Positions 1 through 5,851 of a DNA stretch of 10,373 nucleotides are shown one piece after another (the first letter of the stretch is position 1; the number at the start of each line of letters is the position of its first letter). The notes below the pieces were generated by a model. It worked only from the letters and a program-made list of their open reading frames with translations. It had not been told where the DNA came from and made no database searches. The position numbers were made by a program, and so were the translations under genes. Origin of the DNA: Cyclobacteriaceae bacterium (lineage in GTDB: Bacteria > Bacteroidota > Bacteroidia > Cytophagales > Cyclobacteriaceae); assembly GCA_030637245.1 (NCBI GenBank), contig DAOVVI010000024.1:1-10373 (forward strand), given 5' to 3'.

Positions 1-212
1 ACCATGGCCAGGCCAAACGGGCGGAGCAATGGCATAATTTGAAGGGGTTCATCTGCGACCATCATTCCATAAGCTTTGATGCCAAAATAGAGCAACATGA
101 ATATGGCGGTCAGGGCCTGGGCGTCATTAATAAAAACGGACAGGTGATCGGTAATCGCCAGGAACAAGCCCTGGAACAAATCCAGGATATTTTTGTCGAT
201 GATTTCTCTCAT
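1..212 (-). CDS. traJ: TraJ-like conjugation inner-membrane protein, N-terminal part (runs off the window)
   Basis: The first 70 codons of a minus-strand gene are visible, starting with ATG at 212 and open to the left edge. The peptide begins MREIIDKNILDLF, has a hydrophobic stretch at about residues 31-48, and then reads EPLQIMPLLRPFGLAMV. The PLLRPF segment after a first membrane helix is typical of TraJ proteins of Bacteroides conjugative transposons, polytopic inner-membrane components that occupy the VirB6-like place in the type IV secretion channel. Its ATG overlaps the TGA of the upstream gene as ATGA, which suggests translational coupling. It lies directly after the TraI-like and coiled-coil secreted proteins, agreeing with the usual TraG-TraI-TraJ order. 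Only the N-terminus is seen, so completeness cannot be judged. Confidence 0.8.
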   Translation of the reverse strand, partial: MREIIDKNILDLFQGLFLAITDHLSVFINDAQALTAIFMLLYFGIKAYGMMVADEPLQIMPLLRPFGLAM

Positions 213-820
213 GGTTGTATGTATTTATTCAGGATGCGCTGATGGTTTCGATAACTATGGATCATTCCTTTTAGTCGCTTCAACTCTTGCTCTATCTCTT
301 CCATGCCTTTGGTACTTTCTCCCTGTGATAGAAAGCCTTTGCGAAGTATGTCAATTTGTTCATTCAATCTTGTCCGCTCATATTGAAAGGTTTCAATTAC
401 TGTGGGATCAACATTTTCTTGTTGTGATCTGGCAATGAGTATATCAATTTCCAGGTTAAGCTTCTGTATCTTTGGTTTATAATACAGATGATAAACAGGT
501 CCAAGCGTTCTGTTGGAAGTTATCCACAAGGCTTGTTGATAAAGTTGGTCTGTATCTTCTTTTTCCTGGTTGGATTGTTCTTCTGTAATGGTAATTGACG
601 CTATTGTTGGGAGGAGCTGCAGCATCGTTCTCCGATCCTCTCCTTTTCGATATTTATTGTGGAATAGTATATAATACCATTTTGGCTTGAACTTCCCCCA
701 TCTTGTTATGACCATGCTTTCCATCTGTCTGCGTTTGTATTTGTCATTGACGATCTGTTGGCCAAATGCGACTTGGGTGGTGAATATGTTTATGAATAAA
801 ATGAAGATAATCTTTCGCAT
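209..820 (-). CDS. Secreted coiled-coil protein of the transfer operon, function unknown
   Basis: This 203-residue protein starts with a clear signal peptide (MRKIIFILFINIFTTQVAFG, probably cut near residue 20 before QQ), so it should be exported to the periplasm. The middle (about 25-110) is basic and aromatic, with no motif that I recognise. Residues about 114-195 are rich in L, I, E, K and Q in a heptad-like pattern and probably form a broken coiled coil. It begins 2 bp after the stop of the TraI-like gene and ends in an ATGA overlap with the TraJ-like gene, so it is an integral member of the operon. In the CTnDOT-type order TraI is normally followed directly by TraJ, so this is an extra component. 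It could be a second VirB5-like or channel-associated periplasmic protein. That is inferred from position and export only. Confidence 0.8.
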   Translation of the reverse strand: MRKIIFILFINIFTTQVAFGQQIVNDKYKRRQMESMVITRWGKFKPKWYYILFHNKYRKGEDRRTMLQLLPTIASITITEEQSNQEKEDTDQLYQQALWITSNRTLGPVYHLYYKPKIQKLNLEIDILIARSQQENVDPTVIETFQYERTRLNEQIDILRKGFLSQGESTKGMEEIEQELKRLKGMIHSYRNHQRILNKYIQP

Positions 821-822
821 GT

Positions 823-1479
823 TTATTTGAATTCATCGAGTAAGGATTTTACAATGGCAGCCCCGTTGTTGGGATAGTTCAACTTAAAGGGATTCAGGGT
901 CTTCATCACTCCGGCATACCGGGCTACCCGCATCCTTCGGACAATTCCGTAGGCCATGCCCCGCATGATGCGTAATTCTCGAACTACATGTTTGATGATG
1001 TCCAGACGTTCTTTGTTGTTCATCAGGTTGATGTCTCCGCCAATGATGGCGACCGTATAGATGTAGGTAAACAGGTCAGCAGTTCGCTGGATTAAGGCTG
1101 CTTCTGTTTTTACCGCTACGGCCAAAAGTATTGGATCACCGGTGGCGATTTCAAGCATCTGCTGCTGGTATATACCAATATCTGTTGCAATCCGGGAAGC
1201 ATAAATGATGTCTTTTGCGCCCATGATTACTACGGATACATTTTTCAGGGAGTTGTACATCTTTTGTTCCAGCTCTTTGATGTAGCTCATCTGCACAGCG
1301 ATGACCTTTTGGGCCGTAGCGATTTCAGCTTCGCTGTTCTTAATGTCTTTCAAGGCAGTCTGCTGGGCTGTATGGTTTAATACCAATGTCGATACCACCG
1401 CTGGGTCAAAGACGAGTTGTTGCGCCATAGCAATGTTGAATGCCAATAGTTGGATTAGAAGGATTAGTTTAGTTTTCAT
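823..1479 (-). CDS. TraI-like (VirB5-like) secreted conjugation protein
   Basis: The gene encodes about 218 residues from the ATG at 1479; five upstream codons from a TTG at 1494 are also open, but the ATG gives a normal signal peptide (MKTKLILLIQLLAFNIAMAQ, cleavage near QQ). Residues about 38-80 form a likely coiled coil. The C-terminal half has a helix rich in R and M after a NNKERLDIIKHVVREL segment, which resembles the C-terminal region of TraI proteins of Bacteroides conjugative transposons (DUF4141-type) in my recollection. Such proteins sit in the periplasm and are usually compared to VirB5, a pilus-tip or assembly factor. Its position directly after traG and before the TraJ-like gene fits. 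Separated from traG by a 120-bp repeat-filled gap, unlike the tight spacing elsewhere in the operon. The family call is moderate; the export signal is strong. Confidence 0.72.
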   Translation of the reverse strand: MKTKLILLIQLLAFNIAMAQQLVFDPAVVSTLVLNHTAQQTALKDIKNSEAEIATAQKVIAVQMSYIKELEQKMYNSLKNVSVVIMGAKDIIYASRIATDIGIYQQQMLEIATGDPILLAVAVKTEAALIQRTADLFTYIYTVAIIGGDINLMNNKERLDIIKHVVRELRIMRGMAYGIVRRMRVARYAGVMKTLNPFKLNYPNNGAAIVKSLLDEFK

Positions 1480-1488
1480 GACGTTTTG

Positions 1489-1530
1489 GTTCAATATTCA
1501 TTGTTCAAGGTTCAGGGTTATTGTTCTTCG
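1489..1530. repeat. Degenerate 7-bp tandem repeat (GTTCAAN type), six units
   Basis: On the plus strand the stretch divides into six 7-bp units: GTTCAAT, ATTCATT, GTTCAAG, GTTCAGG, GTTATTG, TTCTTCG. It is followed at once by nine T (1531-1539). It lies just upstream of the start of the TraI-like gene as read on the minus strand, so it is the 5' leader of that gene or part of the traG to TraI-like spacer. Confidence 0.65.
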
Positions 1531-1543
1531 TTTTTTTTTGTAT

Positions 1544-1558
1544 CATGCCTTCGGCATG
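1544..1558. other. Perfect 6-bp hairpin CATGCC-TTC-GGCATG
   Basis: CATGCC at 1544-1549 pairs perfectly with GGCATG at 1553-1558 across a 3-nt loop. It sits in the middle of the traG to TraI-like gap, between two 7-bp repeat blocks. A run of nine T lies on its left on the plus strand, which on the transcribed minus strand is a run of A after the stem, so it is not an intrinsic terminator for the operon. It could protect mRNA ends or be a repeat-element remnant. Confidence 0.5.
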
Positions 1559-1585
1559 CCAGTTTGTTATTTGAAATTTCTACCT

Positions 1586-1619
1586 TTCACTGTTACTGCT
1601 TACTGCTTACTGCTACTGC
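1586..1619. repeat. 7-bp tandem repeat TTACTGC spanning the traG stop codon
   Basis: The plus strand reads TTCACTG, then TTACTGC three times exactly (1593-1613), then a partial unit. The stop codon of traG (TTA on the plus strand, 1600-1602) is the first three bases of the second exact unit. The last traG residues (GSSSKQ) are therefore written by the repeat. A gain or loss of one unit changes the reading frame and the C-terminal tail. Confidence 0.75.
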
Positions 1620-4068
1620 CACTATTAACCTCCTCCACAAATTCATGCAATTCCAGTCCAGACTTCTCAAAATCGATAACAAATGCTTTGACTGCTTCCT
1701 CATAACTATCATGCTCCCTGAAGTAAAGCCGAATAGCTTCCTTCTCTGCCCTTTCCGTGGTGTAGGTCAGGTATTCCTCCAGGGAGACTTCCACACCATA
1801 AACTTCTCCGCTTGCTCCGCGTTTGATATAGACCTCTTTAAATCTGCCCCTTCCTTCTTTGTTGTCCAGTTTGTTAATAGTAAAGATCTTGCGCTGCTCC
1901 ACTTCATTTAGTGAAAGGAGCTTGGCTATCCCTTGATAGTTGTCCTTAAACCTGGACTGGTCAAGCAGGCACAGGCAATCGCTGTTACTGATGATGCTTT
2001 CCTTGACGATGTCGTTTCCGATGATATCGTCCAGCTCCTGGGTGACCACAATGGCTTCGCCTCGATATTTTCGGATGGTTTTATATAAATATAAAATGTA
2101 TCCGGCCATCATCGGACTGGCAATGGCTTTCCAGGCTTCTTCTATGATCAGACACTTACGATTTGTTTTGAGACGCATCTTTTGCAGGAACACATCCATG
2201 ATGATCAATGTGGTGATCGGAAAAAGGATCTTGTGTTCTTTAATGGCGTCGATCTCAAATACAATAAAAGGGGCATCAAATAAGGAAGCTTCCATATCCT
2301 TGTTCAGGATATGTTCATAGTGACCTCCTTTGTAAAACTTCTTCAAGACAAATCTGTAGGTTTCCAGGTCAAAGGGAATGTTTTCTGCTTTGGCAATTTC
2401 TGCAATCTGCATTGTTGATAGTTCGTAGAAACTGTTGAAGCCCAGATTCGATATTTTCTTTTGCCAGAAGGCCTCATAATACTGATGGATCACTTTGCTG
2501 AGCATCGTATCTTCTATCTGACTTAGGGTGCCATCTGCTCCCTTCCATAGCAGGCCAATTAGCGCTTTAAGGAATTCCCTTTTTTCTTCGTTGAATTCCT
2601 CCTTTGTAATTCGAAAAGGATTCATGGTGATGGGCCTGTCTTCAGAATAGGTGATGTATTGCCCGTTGTAATAGTGGCACAATCCTTCATAGCTATGGCC
2701 GGTGTCCACCAGGACAATGTCCATATCGTATTCGTAGTATTGTCTGACCAGGTGGTTCATGAAAAAGGATTTTCCACTCCCTGATGGTCCGAGCACAAAC
2801 TTGTTCCGGTTGTTGATCCTTCCCTGCTGCAAGGGTTGATCATTGGTATCAATGGCAATTGGTATTCCCTTTCTATCTGTCAGATGAATTTGAAAGGTTG
2901 AGTCTTCATTGATTGGAAACCGTTCTTTGTACATCAGGCAGATGGCTGCATCGCTTGAGGTCAGGAATTGATTGTAGGAACTAAGTTCCCCGGTATTGCC
3001 TGGCAATATGGTCCTGAATAATTCCAGCTGGTTGCTGTCATTTGCTGATGGTATAATGCCCAGTTTGAAAAGCTGCGACTCAATAGTATTGGTTGTTTGG
3101 CTAAGGCGCTTTTGGGTTGCTTTGATAAGAATGTTGTAGTGGGCATGAACCAATATGCGGTTGTTTTGGGCAATGTCTTCCAATACGGCATCGATGTCCT
3201 TTACACTTAACATGTTGGCCGGATCTGGTATGGAGATATGACGTTTTCGTTTCATTCTTAGTTTGTTCAGGATGGCCTCCTGGTTTGGAATGGTAATAAC
3301 CTGGTGATAGACCATACTTTGGTATCCGCTAATGTTTGATAGGAAATGCATCATATCCACAGGAAGTGGAAAGCCTGGTTCGTGCATGCTGGTAGTTGGC
3401 TGCAAGGTGGATGGCAGATTAATTTGGTCGATGTCGATCAGGGTGTTGCTTTTTATGTAGCCGGTTCCTTGTCGTATATGGTCAGTTGTGCATTCAAGGT
3501 TGTGGTAGCTACCCGGTATCTCATCAAAGTGAAGGGTGAGGAACTGACGAATCAACTGTTTTATGGCTGCTTCGCCTAACGCTTGAGGTGAACACCTGGA
3601 TGATTCCAGTACTGTCATGACTTTTTCCACTTTGCTTAGAAAGTTTTCAAATCCTTTGGGGTCGCTGTCAAAAAAGTGATTTCGCTTTTCGTTTTTTGTG
3701 AGGATCAGGTAGGTCGTGTGTGTTGAATATCTTCGGCCCTCAAAATGATTGTAATAATGTTGATCCAGGAAGTTCGGTGATGCCTGCCCGCTGTGACGGG
3801 GCTGGCAGGCGTGGCGGGTTGAACTATTAAATTTCTGTTCATGAAATATATCCAGCTTTTGGATGGTATGGCCTGACCCCAGGATATTGATGATGTTATC
3901 CATAAGCTGATGGTATTGATCATAGGCTTCATGATCTGCTGCATACTGCAACACTGGGTTTTGCATTTTTATGATAACAGAATAGTCACCATTTTTTGTA
4001 AATACATGACTGTATGCATTGGTATCAATACCAAGATATGGGGAGTTAAATAGTTGTTTAGTTTTCAT
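1600..4068 (-). CDS. traG: TraG, VirB4-type conjugation ATPase
   Basis: This 822-residue protein is the cytoplasmic ATPase that powers pilus assembly and DNA transfer in Bacteroides-type conjugation systems, the counterpart of VirB4. The Walker A motif GPSGSGKS is at residues 427-434, followed by the family's DIVLVDTGHSYEGLCHYYNG segment. The Walker B motif LIIEE is at about 640-644, with the downstream KTIRKYRGEAIVVTQE segment also typical. Length fits the family. Start is ATG at 4068, overlapping the end of the TraF gene by 11 bp, so translation is probably coupled. Two oddities: residues about 83-99 (around HACQPRHSGQAS) are encoded by a GC-rich palindromic element, and the last residues and the stop codon lie in a 7-bp tandem repeat. 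Neither touches the ATPase core, so the protein is probably active. Confidence 0.95.
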   Translation of the reverse strand: MKTKQLFNSPYLGIDTNAYSHVFTKNGDYSVIIKMQNPVLQYAADHEAYDQYHQLMDNIINILGSGHTIQKLDIFHEQKFNSSTRHACQPRHSGQASPNFLDQHYYNHFEGRRYSTHTTYLILTKNEKRNHFFDSDPKGFENFLSKVEKVMTVLESSRCSPQALGEAAIKQLIRQFLTLHFDEIPGSYHNLECTTDHIRQGTGYIKSNTLIDIDQINLPSTLQPTTSMHEPGFPLPVDMMHFLSNISGYQSMVYHQVITIPNQEAILNKLRMKRKRHISIPDPANMLSVKDIDAVLEDIAQNNRILVHAHYNILIKATQKRLSQTTNTIESQLFKLGIIPSANDSNQLELFRTILPGNTGELSSYNQFLTSSDAAICLMYKERFPINEDSTFQIHLTDRKGIPIAIDTNDQPLQQGRINNRNKFVLGPSGSGKSFFMNHLVRQYYEYDMDIVLVDTGHSYEGLCHYYNGQYITYSEDRPITMNPFRITKEEFNEEKREFLKALIGLLWKGADGTLSQIEDTMLSKVIHQYYEAFWQKKISNLGFNSFYELSTMQIAEIAKAENIPFDLETYRFVLKKFYKGGHYEHILNKDMEASLFDAPFIVFEIDAIKEHKILFPITTLIIMDVFLQKMRLKTNRKCLIIEEAWKAIASPMMAGYILYLYKTIRKYRGEAIVVTQELDDIIGNDIVKESIISNSDCLCLLDQSRFKDNYQGIAKLLSLNEVEQRKIFTINKLDNKEGRGRFKEVYIKRGASGEVYGVEVSLEEYLTYTTERAEKEAIRLYFREHDSYEEAVKAFVIDFEKSGLELHEFVEEVNSGSSSKQ
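3782..3810. repeat. REP-like GC-rich palindrome inside traG
   Basis: GCCTGCC at 3782-3788 pairs perfectly with GGCAGGC at 3804-3810 in a sequence otherwise much more A/T-rich; the GC-rich block extends to about 3818. It is read in frame in traG and encodes Ser/Thr/Arg/His/Cys/Gln-rich residues (about 83-99), between a FHEQKF segment and NFLDQHYYNHFEGR. The core is shared with elements near 4095 and 6340. Insertion into an existing gene is inferred from composition and from the repeat; a comparison with other TraG proteins would settle it. Confidence 0.65.
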
Positions 4069-4384
4069 GAGTTATTGTCTGTCCGCCAAGGCGGGCCTGC
4101 CTGTCGAAGGCAAGGTTATTCGGAATAAGCGCTGTTCCTTTAAAGATTATTTTGGTTCCGCGTTGCTGATAGTAGGCGGTAGTTCCTAATCCGGTGGCTA
4201 GGATCACGGTCATACTTGCCATGCCTGCCAGGATGTTTATTAGTGAAGAAATTAGCATGGCTGTTATTAATGCCAGTAAAATACTTCCCAATCCCCAATA
4301 GATATACCTGCCTTTGAACGATTTAAATACCAGCGGCTTTTGAAGTCCCCGGTACACTTGATATGTTGGCTGATTGTTTTTCAT
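4058..4384 (-). CDS. traF: TraF, small membrane conjugation protein (DUF4133 type)
   Basis: This is a 108-residue protein between TraE and TraG, the normal place of TraF in Bacteroides-type clusters. The N-terminus carries the YRGLQKPLVFKSFKGRYI segment typical of the family, then two adjacent membrane helices at about residues 28-50 and 51-72, then a short basic tail. It corresponds to the VirB3-like inner-membrane partner of the VirB4 ATPase. The final residues (RQARLGGQ and beyond) are encoded by a GC-rich REP-like element, so the original C-terminus may have been replaced or extended. The stop overlaps the first codons of traG. Membrane character, length and order make the identification firm. 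Confidence 0.87.
   Translation of the reverse strand: MKNNQPTYQVYRGLQKPLVFKSFKGRYIYWGLGSILLALITAMLISSLINILAGMASMTVILATGLGTTAYYQQRGTKIIFKGTALIPNNLAFDRQARLGGQTITHEN
4083..4115. repeat. REP-like element at the 3' end of traF, just before the traG start
   Basis: CCGCC at 4083-4087 pairs with GGCGG at 4090-4094, and next to it GCCTGCC (4095-4101) faces the near-match GGCAAGG (4109-4115). The GCCTGCC core is shared with the element inside traG and the one before the relaxase gene. It encodes the RQARLGGQ end of TraF. The first hairpin ends about 15 nt upstream of the traG ATG in the minus-strand mRNA, close enough to affect ribosome access. Confidence 0.6.
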
Positions 4385-4435
4385 TATCGTAATTGAGCTT
4401 TGAGCATTTTATATGTTATATTCATATTTACCTGT

Positions 4436-4470
4436 CGTGGCCTCGCCCCAATACGCCGTGGCCGCGCCAC
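4436..4470. other. GC-rich hairpin in the traE to traF gap
   Basis: GTGGC (4458-4462) and GCCAC (4466-4470) form a perfect 5-bp stem with a 3-nt loop, and CGTGGCC occurs twice (4436-4442 and 4457-4463), so a longer alternative stem with 4437-4441 is possible. The block is much more GC-rich than the flanks and begins at the traE stop codon. No U-run follows on the minus strand, so it is not a standard terminator. A structure after the pilin gene could stabilise the pilin mRNA. Confidence 0.45.
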
Positions 4471-4769
4471 TAGACGCCGAAGAAGGCTTTGATGACAATA
4501 CCTACCACAATCAAAAACAGGCAGGATCCAAACCATCCCATTATCGCCTTCTGTACATCCTGGTCACCGGAGTTCCATTTGATATAGACCCGTACCCCAC
4601 CGATTAATCCGACAATGGCGCCAACAATTAAGATCATGTTAGCAACCGGGTCAACATAGGTGATGAGTTCTGATGATGCGGCATCGATGCCTAAAGCTCC
4701 CTGTGCCAGGACCAGTTTTGTTGATGCCAATACTACGATGAAGAATGATTTTACTTTTTTCATGTGCAT
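4470..4769 (-). CDS. traE: TraE, pilin-like conjugation protein (DUF4134 type)
   Basis: This 99-residue protein has an N-terminal signal or membrane segment (to about residue 22, ending LVLAQG), a short extracytoplasmic loop, and two further membrane helices at about residues 43-62 and 78-98. The segment PVANMILIVGAIVGLIGGVR followed by a W-N-S-G-D-x-D stretch matches the TraE family of Bacteroidota conjugative elements, usually compared to the VirB2 pilin. The ATG at 4769 and a second at 4763 (giving MKKVKSFF) are both possible; the second gives the more standard signal sequence. It is the second gene of the operon and is followed by an 85-bp gap with a GC-rich hairpin. Confidence 0.9.
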   Translation of the reverse strand: MHMKKVKSFFIVVLASTKLVLAQGALGIDAASSELITYVDPVANMILIVGAIVGLIGGVRVYIKWNSGDQDVQKAIMGWFGSCLFLIVVGIVIKAFFGV

Positions 4770-4792
4770 TTATTTTGGATGATTTAAATGAA

Positions 4793-5128
4793 TTAATAGT
4801 TGATGTTACTGCTGAAACCCCTGGCATTGTTCAGGAATTCGTCTAACGGAATACCCTGATCTTCTACAGGTTCTTTGAATGTTATTGATTTTGTTTCCAT
4901 AGTTTGTGTTGGTTGTATAGTTGAAATTCCCTTACTATCTGCTTTACCAGTCTCAACATTCTGTATCACTACCTTTTCCGGAGACTCCTTTAACAGATCT
5001 TTTATTGAGTATTTGATTGTTTCCTGATGTTGATTTCCCCGGGCCAGGTAATAATCTATTGCCAGGTTAATGCTGTAGTAGAGCACGTAGATGATGCTGT
5101 TCCATTTGATCAATGTTGCGATTTCCAT
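4793..5128 (-). CDS. Small membrane-anchored protein, first gene of the transfer operon
   Basis: The gene encodes 111 residues. An N-terminal hydrophobic segment at about residues 6-28 (IKWNSIIYVLYYSINLAIDY) is a likely single membrane anchor; the rest is polar, rich in K, E, T and Q, with no motif that I know, and should be mostly disordered. It is the first gene transcribed leftward from the divergent gap and is 23 bp from the TraE gene, so it belongs to the operon. Small one-helix proteins at this place upstream of TraE are found in other Bacteroidota transfer regions to my knowledge, but I cannot name a family. A role at the inner membrane in pilus or channel assembly is inference from position. 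Confidence 0.72.
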   Translation of the reverse strand: MEIATLIKWNSIIYVLYYSINLAIDYYLARGNQHQETIKYSIKDLLKESPEKVVIQNVETGKADSKGISTIQPTQTMETKSITFKEPVEDQGIPLDEFLNNARGFSSNINY

Positions 5129-5448
5129 GGCTGCAATCTCTGCTCATTCTGGGCAGGGGACAATAGGTCTTTTGGTGTATTTTCATAGGTACTTAGGCCT
5201 AGAAAGTGTAATCAGATCAGCTTTTGTACATATCATTGTTTCATAATCCATCGCGAAAAATGAAACAACTTTCAATTAAAATTCTTTCGGGAAGCGCAAG
5301 AGATATGATTTTGCATAGGTGTAGTTGCAAGATGTGTTTTTTGGACCAAAAACATCTTGCCCCGACTCCATCGGGGGAATCCTTTGCCTCGCAACTCGGC
5401 GGATTTTAACTACTTCGAGGGAGAAATATCAATTAATAGAAATCATAC
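5129..5448. other. Divergent intergenic region with paired hairpins: candidate oriT
   Basis: This 320-bp gap separates the leftward transfer operon from the rightward mobilization operon. It holds a long inverted repeat, GCAAGATG plus a T-run and GG (5327-5344) against CCAAAAACATCTTGC (5346-5360), which pairs almost fully apart from a 2-3-nt bulge. Directly next to it is a second hairpin, CCCCGA (5360-5365) with TCGGGG (5371-5376). A short palindrome TAGGCCTA is at 5194-5201. Neither hairpin is followed by a U-run on either strand, so terminators are unlikely. An inverted repeat just upstream of the mobilization genes is the classic place for oriT. Promoters for both operons must also lie here, but I find no convincing TAnnTTTG element. 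Confidence 0.55.
5327..5360. repeat. Long inverted repeat, possible relaxosome binding site
   Basis: Left arm 5327-5344 and right arm 5346-5360 share GCAAGATG/CATCTTGC and TTTTTGG/CCAAAAA, separated only by a small bulge and a minimal loop. It is the strongest inverted repeat I found in the window and lies about 90 bp before the MobC-like gene. Confidence 0.7.
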
Positions 5449-5838
5449 ATGAAACATCAACCAAATAACAAAAACAACACAGACCAGGTACTGAAGTTTT
5501 ACGTCACCAATGGTGATTATAACTTGTTTACAGCTGAATATGAATCATCCGGTTACCGTTCTGTATCTGCCTATTTGAGAAAAATGATCATCGGAAATGG
5601 GATTGTCATCCCCAATACCAGTGAGCTTAAAAACAAACTGGATACGATTGGATACCAGTATGAACGCATTGGCAATAACATCAATCAAATTGCCAAAAAA
5701 GTCCATTTATATAATAAGGAAGGCAGATTTCCAGAGGATGCCATGACAAGGTTTAACGAAATTATGGAGAAGTATATGAAAGTCACGAGTGACCTTACCA
5801 TGGCTCACAGGGTATTTTTACGTCAATTAAGTAAATAA
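5449..5838 (+). CDS. MobC-type relaxosome accessory protein (called MobA in Bacteroides elements)
   Basis: This 129-residue protein has an N-terminal ribbon-helix-helix-like region (KFYVTNGDYNLF, then SVSAYLRKMI, about residues 16-48) and the diagnostic RIGNNINQIAKKV motif at about residues 73-85, the signature of MobC-family mobilization proteins (PF05713). These small DNA-binding proteins bind oriT and help the relaxase melt and nick it. It is the first gene of the rightward operon, directly after the candidate oriT. The ATG at 5449 has an A-rich leader and no Shine-Dalgarno sequence, as usual in Bacteroidota. Unusually, the relaxase gene does not follow at once: 551 bp of repeat-filled sequence lies between them. 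Confidence 0.88.
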   Translation: MKHQPNNKNNTDQVLKFYVTNGDYNLFTAEYESSGYRSVSAYLRKMIIGNGIVIPNTSELKNKLDTIGYQYERIGNNINQIAKKVHLYNKEGRFPEDAMTRFNEIMEKYMKVTSDLTMAHRVFLRQLSK

Positions 5839-5851
5839 TATATAACAAAGA

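Noticed and set aside
39..438. Plus-strand open frames at the left edge
   Set aside because: They lie opposite the TraJ-like and coiled-coil protein genes, whose minus-strand reading is supported by family match and signal peptide.
1467..1481. Same 15-bp start context (GTTTAGTTTTCATGA on the plus strand) at the starts of the TraI-like gene and of traG
   Set aside because: Both genes begin ATGAAAACTAAAC, but the match is short and A/T-rich and can arise from similar first codons; not enough for a regulatory claim.
823..1494. TTG start at 1494 for the TraI-like gene
   Set aside because: The ATG at 1479 gives a standard signal peptide; the extra five codons come from the repeat-rich leader.
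1544..1558. Rho-independent terminator for the transfer operon
   Set aside because: On the transcribed minus strand the stem is followed by A residues, not U, and the operon clearly continues.
1301..2320. Plus-strand open frames opposite traG and the TraI-like gene
   Set aside because: They are antisense to well-supported genes and encode no recognisable domain.
5224..5409. A 61-codon open frame in the divergent gap
   Set aside because: It covers the inverted repeats, shows no domain or signal, and lies where oriT and promoters are expected.
5129..5448. Bacteroidota-type promoters (TTTG and TAnnTTTG) for the two divergent operons
   Set aside because: No pair of elements with correct spacing was found on either strand.
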